Positions 14,752 to 22,912 of a DNA stretch of 64,000 nt are shown here, in pieces. The stretch's first letter is position 1. Each line of letters begins with the position of its first letter. Under the pieces are notes generated by a model. That model was not told the DNA's origin, did no database searches, and saw nothing but the letters and a program-made list of their open reading frames with translations. Source of the stretch: Nakamurella panacisegetis (GTDB taxonomy: Bacteria > Actinomycetota > Actinomycetes > Mycobacteriales > Nakamurellaceae); the NCBI RefSeq assembly GCF_900104535.1, contig NZ_LT629710.1, positions 4,499,501 to 4,563,500 of the forward strand, given 5' to 3'. The position numbers and the translations under genes were made by a program.

Positions 14752-17288
14752 CAGATCTCCACCAACCCGAGGTCGATGACGACCGTCCCGCTCACCCCGT
14801 CGGCTGCGGCCAGCCGAAGCTCGACGGCCGAGGAGGACTCGATGTCCTCGACCACCCGGAGCGGTACGTGCACATCCCCCTTGGCGCCGATCGGGAAGTA
14901 GCGCACGGGGGCGCCGTCCTTCATCAGCACCAGGGTGATCAGCTCGTCGGCACTGTTGCCGCCGCGGAAGTAGAGGGCCTGGGCCCGGGCGCCGTCCGGG
15001 ACCACGTAGGTCAGGCTCGGATCGAGCGGCATCGGCTGGTCGAGGCCGGCTCCCTGGAATCGGAAGACGCCTTGCAGGAAACGGTTCTTGCTGGCCATGG
15101 TGTTGTCCTCGGGTTGTGGGTCGGCCGGTGTGGGCAGGACGATCGGTCGGTTCGGGAGGGCGGCCGGGCGGGTGGTGAGCAGGTGGTCGTCGTCCGCGCC
15201 GCCGATGCGTTCGGCATTGGCGGCGCAGACCTTGAACGCGGGCATCCGGGAGTGCGGATCGAGGGCGGCCTCGGTCAGGGCGTTCGCGCTCGACGCACCG
15301 CCCCAGTGGAACGGCACGAAAAGCGTGTCCCGGCGGATCTTCTCGTCCACCTGGGCCCGGAAGTGGGCCCTCCCCCGGCGGGTCAGCACGGCCACGATGT
15401 CGTCGGCACCGACCCCGATCCGCCGCGCCAGGTCCGGGTGCATCTGCACGGTCGGCCCGGTGTGGGTCAGGGCCCGGATCCGGCGGGTCTGGTTACCGCT
15501 CTGGTACTGGGCCATGGTGCGGCCGGTGGTCAGCACGAAGGGGAACGCGCGGCTGGGCACCTCGGACGGCTCGGCGTACTCGGTGGGCAGGAACCGGGCG
15601 CGACCGTCCGGCGTGCCGAACGCGTCCGCGAAGAGCCGCGGCGTGCCCGGATGATCAGTGCTCGGACAGGGCCAGAAGACCCCCTGCTCGTCGTCGATCC
15701 GCTCGTAGGTGATCCCGGCGTAGTCGGCGATCCCACCGGCGCTGGCCCGCCGCAACTCGTCGAAGACGGTCCGCGGATCGTCCGAGAAGTACTGTCCCCG
15801 GCCGAGTCCGGACGCGATCGCGGTGAGGGCCTGCAGATCGTCCAGGACCCCGGGGGGCGGCGGCAGCGCCCGCCGCCGGTGCAGCACCCGACCCTCCAGG
15901 TTCGTCATGGTGCCCTCCTCCTCGGCCCACTGGGCGGTCGGCAGCACGACGTCGGCCATGGCCGCGGTCTCGGACAGGAAGATGTCGGACACCATCAGGA
16001 AATCCAGCGCCGCGAGGCGAGCGGCGACCCGGTTGGCGTCGGGGGCCGAGACAACGATGTTGGAGGCGAACACCAGCAGCGCCCGCACCCCGCCGGCGGT
16101 GCCGAGGCGGTCGATCATCTCGAAGGCCGACAGCCCGGGCTGCGGCAGTTCCTCGGGATCGACGCCCCAGACGGCGGCGACGTGGGCCCGGGCCGCCGGG
16201 TCGTCCAGCTTCCGGTAGCCGGGCAGCTGATCGGCCTTCTGCCCGTGCTCGCGGCCACCCTGCCCGTTGCCCTGGCCGGTGATCGTGCCGTAGCCCGAGG
16301 CCGGCCGACCGGGCAGCCCGAGGGCCAGGGCCAGGTTGATCCAGGCCTGAGCGGTGTCGGTGCCGTTGCGGTGCTGCTCGGTGCCGCGAGCGGTCAGGAT
16401 CATCGCCGACTCGGCCGCGGCCAGGTGGGCGACGACCTGGCGGAGCTGCGCCACCGGCACGCCGGTGATCCGCTCGACCCGGTCCGGCCAGAAGGACGAG
16501 ACGGCGGCCGCGGCCTGGTCGAAGCCGCTGGTGCGCTCGGCGATGTAGTCGTGATCGATCACCCCGTCCCGGATGGCGATGTGCAGCAGGCCGTTGGCCA
16601 GCGCCAGGTCCGTGCCCGGACGGGGCGCGAGATGCAGCGCCGCGCCGGCGGCGGTGGACGTCAGTCGCGGATCGACCACGATGTGCACGGCCCCGGCCGC
16701 GCGGCCCGCGTCGAAGTACTGCATGGCCGGCGGCATGGTGTCGGCCGGATTGCCCCCGACCAGCAGGACGGCCTTCGCCTCGGCGATGTCGGACAACGGG
16801 AACGGCAGCCCCCGGTCGATGCCGAAGGCCCGGTTCCCGGCCGTGGCCGACGACGACATGCAGAACCGGCCGTTGTAGTCGATGGCCGCACTCCGCAGGG
16901 CGACCCGGGCGAACTTGCCCAGCTGGTAGGCCTTCTCGTTGGTCAGGCCCCCGCCGCCGAAGCATCCGACCGCGTCCCGGCCGTGTCCCTGGGCCGCTTC
17001 GATGGCGGTGACGATGACGCCGATGGCCTCCGGCCAGGTGGCCGGCACCAGGGCGCTGGTGCGGTCACCCGGGACGGACCGGACCAACGGGGTCAGCAAC
17101 CGATCCGGGTGGTCGAGCAGGCTGGTCGCCGTCCAGCCCTTGGAACACAGGCCGCCCCGATTGGTCGGGAAGTCCTCCTGCGGCTCGATGGTCGCCGCCC
17201 GCGGGCCCGTCCTCGGGAGGTTCACCGACACGCCGCACTGCATAGAGCAGTACGGGCAATGGGTGCGGGTGGCGGACATGGACCCCAT
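14751..17288 (-). CDS. nasA: Assimilatory nitrate reductase catalytic subunit with a fused C-terminal domain
   Basis: An 845-residue molybdopterin oxidoreductase. The N-terminal 4Fe-4S ligands are C11, C14, C18 and C48 (HCPYCSMQCG, GGLCSKGW). Central Mo-bis-MGD domains and a C-terminal dinucleotide-binding domain (TGRTMAQYQSGNQTRR) follow. It reduces nitrate to nitrite. Residues 731-845 form an unusual extra segment (begins MASKNRFLQGVFRF, contains PVRYFPIGAKGDVHVPLRV) that I cannot assign to a family. An in-frame ATG at 15098 with GAGGA 7 bases upstream could start this domain separately. The main start is uncertain between ATG 17288 and ATG 17279; neither has a strong Shine-Dalgarno. First gene of the nitrate operon. 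Confidence 0.9.
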   Translation of the reverse strand: MGSMSATRTHCPYCSMQCGVSVNLPRTGPRAATIEPQEDFPTNRGGLCSKGWTATSLLDHPDRLLTPLVRSVPGDRTSALVPATWPEAIGVIVTAIEAAQGHGRDAVGCFGGGGLTNEKAYQLGKFARVALRSAAIDYNGRFCMSSSATAGNRAFGIDRGLPFPLSDIAEAKAVLLVGGNPADTMPPAMQYFDAGRAAGAVHIVVDPRLTSTAAGAALHLAPRPGTDLALANGLLHIAIRDGVIDHDYIAERTSGFDQAAAAVSSFWPDRVERITGVPVAQLRQVVAHLAAAESAMILTARGTEQHRNGTDTAQAWINLALALGLPGRPASGYGTITGQGNGQGGREHGQKADQLPGYRKLDDPAARAHVAAVWGVDPEELPQPGLSAFEMIDRLGTAGGVRALLVFASNIVVSAPDANRVAARLAALDFLMVSDIFLSETAAMADVVLPTAQWAEEEGTMTNLEGRVLHRRRALPPPPGVLDDLQALTAIASGLGRGQYFSDDPRTVFDELRRASAGGIADYAGITYERIDDEQGVFWPCPSTDHPGTPRLFADAFGTPDGRARFLPTEYAEPSEVPSRAFPFVLTTGRTMAQYQSGNQTRRIRALTHTGPTVQMHPDLARRIGVGADDIVAVLTRRGRAHFRAQVDEKIRRDTLFVPFHWGGASSANALTEAALDPHSRMPAFKVCAANAERIGGADDDHLLTTRPAALPNRPIVLPTPADPQPEDNTMASKNRFLQGVFRFQGAGLDQPMPLDPSLTYVVPDGARAQALYFRGGNSADELITLVLMKDGAPVRYFPIGAKGDVHVPLRVVEDIESSSAVELRLAAADGVSGTVVIDLGLVEI
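15098..15110 (-). promoter_or_regulatory. Internal Shine-Dalgarno and ATG inside nasA
   Basis: On the minus strand GAGGA (15106-15110) is followed after 7 bases by ATG ending at 15098, in the nasA frame. Translation from it would give a free 115-residue copy of the C-terminal domain. Spacing and sequence are as good as at ordinary starts in this window. Confidence 0.4.
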
Positions 17289-17313
17289 GGTGGGAGGGCG
17301 AGTCGAGCGTCCG

Positions 17314-17340
17314 GTGACTCCGCAGTTTCCGGTCGGTTCC
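17314..17340 (-). promoter_or_regulatory. Candidate GlnR box upstream of nasA
   Basis: Read on the minus strand the site is GGAAC-n6-GAAAC-n6-GTCAC, the spacing and half-site pattern of actinobacterial GlnR boxes (alternating GaAAC and gTnAC pentamers every 11 bases). It ends 26 bases before the nasA ATG at 17288. GlnR normally activates nitrate assimilation under nitrogen limitation. Function is inferred from pattern and position only. Confidence 0.5.
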
Positions 17341-17393
17341 GTTCTCCGCACAGCGCGGCCCGACCGGTTGTGAGGTCGCGCCCGGGGTGAATC

Positions 17394-17399
17394 TAGGGT
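17394..17399 (+). promoter_or_regulatory. Putative leaderless -10 element of the GNAT gene
   Basis: TAGGGT lies 6 bases before the ATG at 17406. No Shine-Dalgarno of normal strength is present, and no good -35 is visible at 17 bases. Confidence 0.4.
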
Positions 17400-17405
17400 T
17401 TGCCC

Positions 17406-17999
17406 ATGACCTTCCTGCAGCCGGTCACTCTCGCCGGCGACCTCGTCACCCTCGAACCCCTGGCCCCGGCCCACGTCGACGGCCTGGCCGCCGCCGCCGC
17501 TGACGGCGAGCTGTGGAACCTCTGGTACACCTCGGTTCCCCACTCGGAGGACATGGGCGCCGAGATCGCGCGGCGGCTGGATCTGCAGGCCGAAGGGGTG
17601 ATGCTGCCGTTCACCGCCCGCCGCAACGACACCGGTGCGATCATCGGCATGACCACCTTCATGAACGTCGATGCCGCCAACCGGCGGGTGGAGATCGGGT
17701 CGACCTGGAATGCGGCTTCGGCCCAGCGGACCGGCACCAACACCGAGAGCAAGCTGCTGCTGCTGCACCACGCGTTCGACACGCTGGACTGCATCGCCGT
17801 CGAGTTCCGCACCCATTGGCTCAACCAGCAGTCCCGGGCGGCCATCGCCCGGCTCGGGGCGAAACAGGACGGAGTGCTGCGCAGCCACAGCATCGCCCGC
17901 GACGGGACGCTGCGGGACACCCTGGTCTTCTCGATCATCGCCGTCGAGTGGCCGGCCATCCGCAGCGAGTTGCGGCGCCGGCTGGCCGCGCACCGCTGA
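17406..17999 (+). CDS. GNAT family N-acetyltransferase (RimJ/RimL-like)
   Basis: A 197-residue protein of the RimJ/RimL type (Acetyltransf_3-like). It opens with a strand pair FLQPVTLAGDLVTLEPLAP, as in N-terminal amino group acetyltransferases. The core carries GMTTFMNVDAANRRVEIGST and TNTESKLLLLHHAFDTLDC, and the C-terminal part has VEFRTHWLNQQSRAAIARLGA. The acceptor substrate cannot be told from sequence. ATG 17406 is preferred over the in-frame TTG at 17400 because it fits the leaderless spacing. It is divergent from nasA across a 117-base region holding the candidate GlnR box and lies upstream of the NnaR-like regulator, so co-regulation with nitrate assimilation is possible but unproven. 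Confidence 0.85.
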   Translation: MTFLQPVTLAGDLVTLEPLAPAHVDGLAAAAADGELWNLWYTSVPHSEDMGAEIARRLDLQAEGVMLPFTARRNDTGAIIGMTTFMNVDAANRRVEIGSTWNAASAQRTGTNTESKLLLLHHAFDTLDCIAVEFRTHWLNQQSRAAIARLGAKQDGVLRSHSIARDGTLRDTLVFSIIAVEWPAIRSELRRRLAAHR

Positions 18000-18045
18000 T
18001 CCGGCGGCCTCGTGACGCTGCCGTTCACACAGCGGACGCATCGAC

Positions 18046-19224
18046 GTGATCGATGCCGGTCAGGATGCAGCGGTGGACAACGACGAACGCACCCCTGACG
18101 TGGGCCCGTTGGCCGGCTTCACCATCGGTATCACGGCCGCCCGCCGCCGCGAGGAGTTCGGTGCCGCCCTTGAGCGCCGCGGGGCCACGGTGATGTACGG
18201 CCCGGCCATCCAGATCGTCCAGGTGGAGGACGACGAGGCGCTCCGCGACACGACCCTGGACTGTCTGGCCCACCCGCCGGACGTGGTGGTGGCCACCACC
18301 GGGATCGGATTCCGGGGCTGGATCGAGGCCGCCGACGGCTGGGGGCTCGGCGACGCCCTGCTGGACTGCCTCGGCCGCGCCGTCCTTCTGGCCCGGGGCC
18401 CGAAGGCCCGCGGGGCGATGCGGGCCGCCGGGCTGTCCGGAGAGTGGTCACCGGCCTCGGAGTCGTCGACCGAGGTGCTGGAACGACTGCTCGAGATGGA
18501 CCTGCAGGGCCGGCGGGTGGCGATCCAGCAGCACGGCGAACCGCTGCCCGACGTCGCCGAGGCGCTGGCCGCGGCCGGGGCGACGGTGATCGAGGTGCAG
18601 GTCTACCGCTGGCGGCCACCGACCGACCCGGCGCCCCTGGAGCGCCTGTGCCGGGCCGTCGTCGATCGCACCGTCGACGCGGTCACCTTCACCAGCGCGC
18701 CGGCCGCGGCGTCGTACCTGCTCTGTGCGCGGGGGTTGGGCCTGGAGGCCGAGCTCATCGAGGCCATGCAGCGGGACGTCATGGCCATCGCGGTCGGTCC
18801 GGTCACCGCCGCCCCGCTGGACCGGTCCGGCGTTCCGGTGATCCAGCCGGAACGGGCCCGGCTCGGCGCTCTGGTGCGGGAGACGGCCGATCAGTTGCCG
18901 CGGCGCCTGTCCAAGCAGCTGGCGGCGGCCGGGCGCCAGCTCCAGGTGCGGGGGCAGGGCGTGGTGGTCGACGGCCGGTACGTGGCCCTGCCACCCACCG
19001 GAATGGCCCTGCTCCACAAGCTCACCGAACATCCGGGGCAGGTCGTCAAGCGGGCCGATCTGGTCAGCCTGCTGCCGGGGACCAGCGCCGACGAGCATGC
19101 GGTCGAGGTCGCCATCGCCCGCCTCCGCACGGCGCTGGGCAACCCGAAGATCATCCAGACCCTGGTCAAGCGGGGCTACCGGATCGCCTACGACCCCACC
19201 TTCACCGACGACAACCGCTACTGA
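18046..19224 (+). CDS. nnaR: NnaR-type regulator: HemD-like domain fused to winged helix
   Basis: A 392-residue two-domain protein. Residues about 22-285 resemble uroporphyrinogen-III synthase (LAGFTIGITAARRREEFGAA at the start, TFTSAPAA in the second half). Residues about 305-388 form an OmpR-type winged helix (VALPPTGMALLHKL, DEHAVEVAIARLRTALG, LVKRGYRI). Streptomyces and mycobacterial NnaR proteins with this layout activate nitrate/nitrite assimilation genes together with GlnR, and this gene lies next to such an operon, which supports the name. True HemD catalysis is not excluded. GTG 18046 is taken as the start, but a GTG at 18073 is also possible. It follows the GNAT gene by 46 bases. 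Confidence 0.8.
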   Translation: MIDAGQDAAVDNDERTPDVGPLAGFTIGITAARRREEFGAALERRGATVMYGPAIQIVQVEDDEALRDTTLDCLAHPPDVVVATTGIGFRGWIEAADGWGLGDALLDCLGRAVLLARGPKARGAMRAAGLSGEWSPASESSTEVLERLLEMDLQGRRVAIQQHGEPLPDVAEALAAAGATVIEVQVYRWRPPTDPAPLERLCRAVVDRTVDAVTFTSAPAAASYLLCARGLGLEAELIEAMQRDVMAIAVGPVTAAPLDRSGVPVIQPERARLGALVRETADQLPRRLSKQLAAAGRQLQVRGQGVVVDGRYVALPPTGMALLHKLTEHPGQVVKRADLVSLLPGTSADEHAVEVAIARLRTALGNPKIIQTLVKRGYRIAYDPTFTDDNRY

Positions 19225-19236
19225 CGCGGCCCGGCC

Positions 19237-19584
19237 TCAGAGCTCGGGGAGCACCAGTTCGCCGCCGTCGGTCACCGCGACCGGGTCCACCCGGACCACG
19301 GCCGCGACCGGAAGGGGCCCGTAGACGTGCGGGAACGCGGTGGTACCGCCGGAGGTGTTCTCGGCGACCACCGGCAGCCCGACCAGATCCGGATCCACCG
19401 TCAGCAGCACCACCGGCTCCTCCGGATCGCGCCAGTACCGCTCCGCCACGCCGGCCAGCTGGTCGGCGTAGGCGAAGTGCAGGAACCCCTCGGACTCCAA
19501 CGTCATGCCCCGGCCGGAAATGCGGTACGACCCGACGGTCAGCGCCGCATCCCAGTCCGAGGCATAGGCCAGGTGGTAGATCAC
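19237..19584 (-). CDS. DUF952 family protein
   Basis: A 115-residue protein of the DUF952 family: an N-terminal IYHLAYASDWDAAL, then SEGFLHFAYADQLAGVAERYW, then TAFPHVYGPLPVAAV. These features place it in an ADP-ribosyltransferase-like fold with conserved His and Ser, but no activity is established. The GTG start at 19584 lies 10 bases after the rnj stop, so it is probably the last gene of a dapA-rnj-DUF952 transcript. It converges with nnaR, with 12 bases between the stops. Confidence 0.85.
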   Translation of the reverse strand: MIYHLAYASDWDAALTVGSYRISGRGMTLESEGFLHFAYADQLAGVAERYWRDPEEPVVLLTVDPDLVGLPVVAENTSGGTTAFPHVYGPLPVAAVVRVDPVAVTDGGELVLPEL

Positions 19585-19594
19585 GCCGGTCCCG

Positions 19595-21280
19595 TCAGAG
19601 CGCCAGCACGGTGGGGACGATCATCGGGCGGCGACGGTAGACATCGCCCACCCAGCGACCGACCACCCGGCGGACCGACTGAGCGATACGGTGCGGATCG
19701 GTGACGCCGTCGGCCTCCATCTGGGCCAGTTCGGCCTCGACCAACGGGACCACCTTGGCCAACGCGCCCGGGTCGTCGGAGAACCCCCGGCCGGCGATGG
19801 TCGGCGAGGCCACGGCCCGGCCGGTGTGCGCGTCGATGGCGACGGTGATGGCGATGAAGCCGCCCTCGCCCAGGATCAGCCGATCGGACAGGGTGTTCTC
19901 CCCGACGTCTCCCACGGCGGCGCCGTCGACGTAGACCATGCCGACGTCGATGTGGCCGCTGATCCTGGCCTTCCCGTCGACCAGGTCGACCACGGTGCCG
20001 TTGGGGGCCAGTACCACCCGCTCGGGCGGTACGCCGGTCATCACGGCGAGCCGGGACTGGGCGCGCAGGTGACGCCACTCGCCGTGCACCGGAATCACGT
20101 TCTTCGGCTTCACCGCGTTGTACATGAACAGCAGCTCGCCGGCCGACGCGTGTCCGGAGACGTGGACCTTGGCCACACCCTGGTGCACGACGGTCACGTT
20201 GGCCCTGGCCAGTTCGTTGATGACGGTGAAGACGCTGGTCTCGTTGCCGGGAATCATCGAGCTGGCCAGGATCACGGTGTCACCCTGGATCAGGTTGACC
20301 TGGCGGTGCTCCCCCCGCGACATCCGGGACAGGGCCGACAGCGGTTCGCCCTGCGATCCGGTGGAGATCAGCAGCACCTGCTCCGGCGGCAGTTCGAGCA
20401 CCTTGTCCAGCGACCGGACCAGGCCGTCGGGGACGGTGAGCAGGCCCAGTTCCTGGGCGATCTGCATGTTGCGGACCATGGACCGACCGACGAAGGCGAC
20501 CTTGCGGCTGTGGTTCTGGGCCGCGTCGAGCATCTGCTGCACACGGTGCACGTGCGAGGCGAAGCTGGCCACGATCACCCGTTGCTTGGCCGAGCGGATG
20601 AAGTTGTCCAGCACCGGCCCGATCTCCCGTTCGGGAGCCACGAAGCCGGGGACCTCGGCGTTGGTCGAGTCGACCAGGAACAGGTCCACCCCTTCTTCCC
20701 CGAGGCGGGAGAAGCCGGCCAGGTCGGTCAGCCGACCGTCGAGCGGCAGCTGGTCGAGCTTGATGTCGCCGGTGTGCAGCACGGTGCCGGCCGGGGTCCG
20801 GATGCCCACCGCGAGCGCGTCCGGGATCGAGTGGTTGACGGCGAAGAACTCCAGGTCCCAGGCTCCGGCCCGACGGCGCTCACCCTCGACCACCACCTCC
20901 AGCTTGGGGGTGATCCGGTGCTCGCGGCACTTGGCCGCGATCAGGGCGAGGGAGAACTTGGCGCCGATGACCGGCAGGTCCTTGCGCAGCCGGAGCAACC
21001 ACGGCAGCGCGCCGATGTGGTCCTCGTGGCCGTGGGTGATCACCACGGCGTCGATGTCGTCGACCCGGTCCTCGACCAGGCGCAGGTCGGGCAGGATCAG
21101 GTCGACCCCGGGCTGGGCGTCCTCGGGGAACAGCACGCCGCAGTCCACCACCAGGAGGCGGCCGTCGTATTCGTAGACCGTCATGTTGCGGCCGATCTCA
21201 CCGATGCCGCCGAGGGCCACGACCCGCAGGCCGCCCTTGGGCAGCCGGGGCGGGGGGATGGATTTGGACGTTGCCGTCAT
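19595..21280 (-). CDS. rnj: Ribonuclease J
   Basis: A 561-residue metallo-beta-lactamase/beta-CASP nuclease. The zinc motif HGHEDH is at 83-88. Other beta-CASP features follow (DSTNAEVPGF, SHVHRVQQM, LISTGSQGEP, HVSGHASAGEL), ending in a C-terminal domain. RNase J has 5'-3' exonuclease and endonuclease activity and matures or degrades RNA. The ATG at 21280 overlaps the dapA stop by 4 bases (ATGA), so translation is likely coupled to dapA. The dapA-rnj neighbourhood is conserved in actinobacteria (Rv2753c-Rv2752c from memory). Confidence 0.95.
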   Translation of the reverse strand: MTATSKSIPPPRLPKGGLRVVALGGIGEIGRNMTVYEYDGRLLVVDCGVLFPEDAQPGVDLILPDLRLVEDRVDDIDAVVITHGHEDHIGALPWLLRLRKDLPVIGAKFSLALIAAKCREHRITPKLEVVVEGERRRAGAWDLEFFAVNHSIPDALAVGIRTPAGTVLHTGDIKLDQLPLDGRLTDLAGFSRLGEEGVDLFLVDSTNAEVPGFVAPEREIGPVLDNFIRSAKQRVIVASFASHVHRVQQMLDAAQNHSRKVAFVGRSMVRNMQIAQELGLLTVPDGLVRSLDKVLELPPEQVLLISTGSQGEPLSALSRMSRGEHRQVNLIQGDTVILASSMIPGNETSVFTVINELARANVTVVHQGVAKVHVSGHASAGELLFMYNAVKPKNVIPVHGEWRHLRAQSRLAVMTGVPPERVVLAPNGTVVDLVDGKARISGHIDVGMVYVDGAAVGDVGENTLSDRLILGEGGFIAITVAIDAHTGRAVASPTIAGRGFSDDPGALAKVVPLVEAELAQMEADGVTDPHRIAQSVRRVVGRWVGDVYRRRPMIVPTVLAL

Positions 21281-22200
21281 CGCAGATTACCGATTTCTTC
21301 GAGGTCGCGCGCAATCTGCGCGCTCTGTTCGTGGGTGGCCGGGATTTGAGGCAGGCGGGGATCGCCGACCTCGAAACCGGCGAGCCGCAGTGCGGTCTTG
21401 GCGAACACCAGGCCGGCTCCGCCTCCGGTTCGGGACATTGCCAGATGGGCGGGCAACAGCGCCTCGTGGATGGTGCGGGCCCGCGTGAAGTCGCCTGCGG
21501 CGGCACTGTCGACCATGGCCCGCACGTGCGGCCCGACGACGTGCGAGATGATGCTGACCACGCCCACCGCGCCGATGCTCATCCACGGCAGGGTCAGCGG
21601 ATCGTCGCCGGAGTAGTAGGCCAGGTCGGAATGAGCGATCACCTGGGAGCCGGCGTACAGATCGCCCTTGGCGTCCTTGACGGCCGTGATCCGTGGGTGT
21701 TCGGCCAGTCGCAGCAGGGTGTCCGGGGCGATGGCCACCACGGACCGCGCCGGGATGTCGTACAGCATCACCGGCAGGTCGGTGGCGTCGGCCACCGCGG
21801 CGAAGTGGGCCAGCAGGCCCTCCTGCTGGGGCCGGGAGTAGAACGGCGTGACGACGAGAGTGCCGTGCGCTCCGGCCTTCTCGGCCTCCCTGGCCGTCTG
21901 CACCGAGTGGGCGGTGCTGTAGGTGCCGACGCCCGCCACCACGGTCACGCGATCGCCCACCGCATCGACCACGGCCCGCACGATGGCCGCCTTCTCCGCA
22001 TCCGTGGTGGTCGGCGACTCCCCCGTCGTCCCGTTGACGACGAGCCCGTCGTGCCCCTCGTCCGCCAGCTTGGCGGCCAGCGCCGCGGTGGCGTCGAGAT
22101 CGAGCTCGCCGGCTGAGGTGAACGGGGTGACCATGGCCGCCAGTACCGTTCCGAACGGGCGACCTGGCCTACCGGCCGGACCGGCGATGAGCGACGTCAT
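21277..22200 (-). CDS. dapA: 4-hydroxy-tetrahydrodipicolinate synthase
   Basis: A 307-residue TIM-barrel aldolase of the DapA family. NGTTGESPTT at 56-65 holds the conserved threonines, Y147 is in LYDIPARS, and the Schiff-base lysine is K175 in ITAVKDAKGD. It condenses pyruvate with aspartate semialdehyde at the first committed step of diaminopimelate and lysine synthesis. No Shine-Dalgarno precedes the ATG at 22200; instead a TAAGTT -10 lies 7 bases upstream, so the message is probably leaderless. Its stop overlaps the rnj start. Confidence 0.96.
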   Translation of the reverse strand: MTSLIAGPAGRPGRPFGTVLAAMVTPFTSAGELDLDATAALAAKLADEGHDGLVVNGTTGESPTTTDAEKAAIVRAVVDAVGDRVTVVAGVGTYSTAHSVQTAREAEKAGAHGTLVVTPFYSRPQQEGLLAHFAAVADATDLPVMLYDIPARSVVAIAPDTLLRLAEHPRITAVKDAKGDLYAGSQVIAHSDLAYYSGDDPLTLPWMSIGAVGVVSIISHVVGPHVRAMVDSAAAGDFTRARTIHEALLPAHLAMSRTGGGAGLVFAKTALRLAGFEVGDPRLPQIPATHEQSAQIARDLEEIGNLR

Positions 22201-22207
22201 GGGTCAA

Positions 22208-22213
22208 AACTTA
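22208..22213 (-). promoter_or_regulatory. Putative leaderless -10 of dapA, built on the upstream stop codon
   Basis: TAAGTT on the minus strand lies 7 bases before the dapA ATG. Its first three bases are the TAA stop (22211-22213) of the TIGR03085 gene. Confidence 0.5.
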
Positions 22214-22864
22214 CCGCTTGATCTCGGCGACCAATTCCGGGTCGCCCTCGAACTCGAGCCGCACCTGTGTGCGACCACTGAGCCACAACAGGATTTCCGC
22301 CACCCCGCCGCGCACCACCACACCCGGAGGGGCCTCGGCCACGTCGGTGTCCTTCGACGGCACCAGAACGATCGGCCGATCCTGGCTGCCCGGTTCATCG
22401 GTCAGCCGGGCGGTGATCGGCACCGCCTTCTTCTTCAGCCCGCGCAGCACGAACGATGACGTCAGCGCGCGGATCAACTCGGTCCGGTCGCTGTCGCCGA
22501 GCTCGCGCGGCTCCCAGCCCGGCTCCCCCCGGCGGACGTCCTCGTGGTGGATGAACATCTCCAGACCGTTGGCCTTCTCGTCCCACGAACCCCAGCTCAG
22601 TGGGCTGAACGCGGGCGGGCCGGACCGGAGCAGCTCGACCTGTTCGTTCCAGGGAAGTCGCCGGTACTCGTCGGACACCCGGGCCGTCCAACCGGCCAAC
22701 GGCGGAACGAAGATGCCGAGGGCGGCACCGACCCGCCGCTCACGGACCAGCAGGTGGGCCAGCAGGTCGGCCGTGGTCCAGCCCTGGCAGAGCGTCGGTC
22801 GATCCGGCCCGACCGCCGTCAGCAGGTCGGCGAGGGCGGAGCGTTCCGTGCGGGCCAGGGTCAT
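22211..22864 (-). CDS. TIGR03085 family metal-binding protein (DinB/mycothiol-isomerase-like)
   Basis: A 217-residue protein starting MTLARTERSALADLL, with TLCQGWTTADLLAHLLVRER, HHEDVRRGEPGWEPR and a C-terminal ILLWLSGRTQVRLEFEGD. These match the TIGR03085 branch of the DinB/maleylpyruvate isomerase superfamily, four-helix proteins in which spaced histidines (H at AHLL, HHED) bind a metal and which often use mycothiol. No substrate is known. The ATG at 22864 has a TACTGT -10 hexamer 6 bases upstream. Its TAA stop forms part of the dapA -10. Confidence 0.88.
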   Translation of the reverse strand: MTLARTERSALADLLTAVGPDRPTLCQGWTTADLLAHLLVRERRVGAALGIFVPPLAGWTARVSDEYRRLPWNEQVELLRSGPPAFSPLSWGSWDEKANGLEMFIHHEDVRRGEPGWEPRELGDSDRTELIRALTSSFVLRGLKKKAVPITARLTDEPGSQDRPIVLVPSKDTDVAEAPPGVVVRGGVAEILLWLSGRTQVRLEFEGDPELVAEIKR

Positions 22865-22870
22865 GTCCGC

Positions 22871-22876
22871 ACAGTA
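22871..22876 (-). promoter_or_regulatory. Putative leaderless -10 of the TIGR03085 gene
   Basis: TACTGT on the minus strand ends 6 bases before the ATG at 22864. No Shine-Dalgarno is present. Confidence 0.45.
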
Positions 22877-22912
22877 CCGAGGGGAAGCGCCCTGAGGCAC
22901 CACTCTCCGGAA

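Noticed and set aside
14868-17390. An 840-codon open frame on the plus strand opposite nasA
   Set aside because: It is the antisense shadow of nasA; its protein is Gly/Arg/Gln/His-rich with no recognisable domain, typical for high-GC codon bias.
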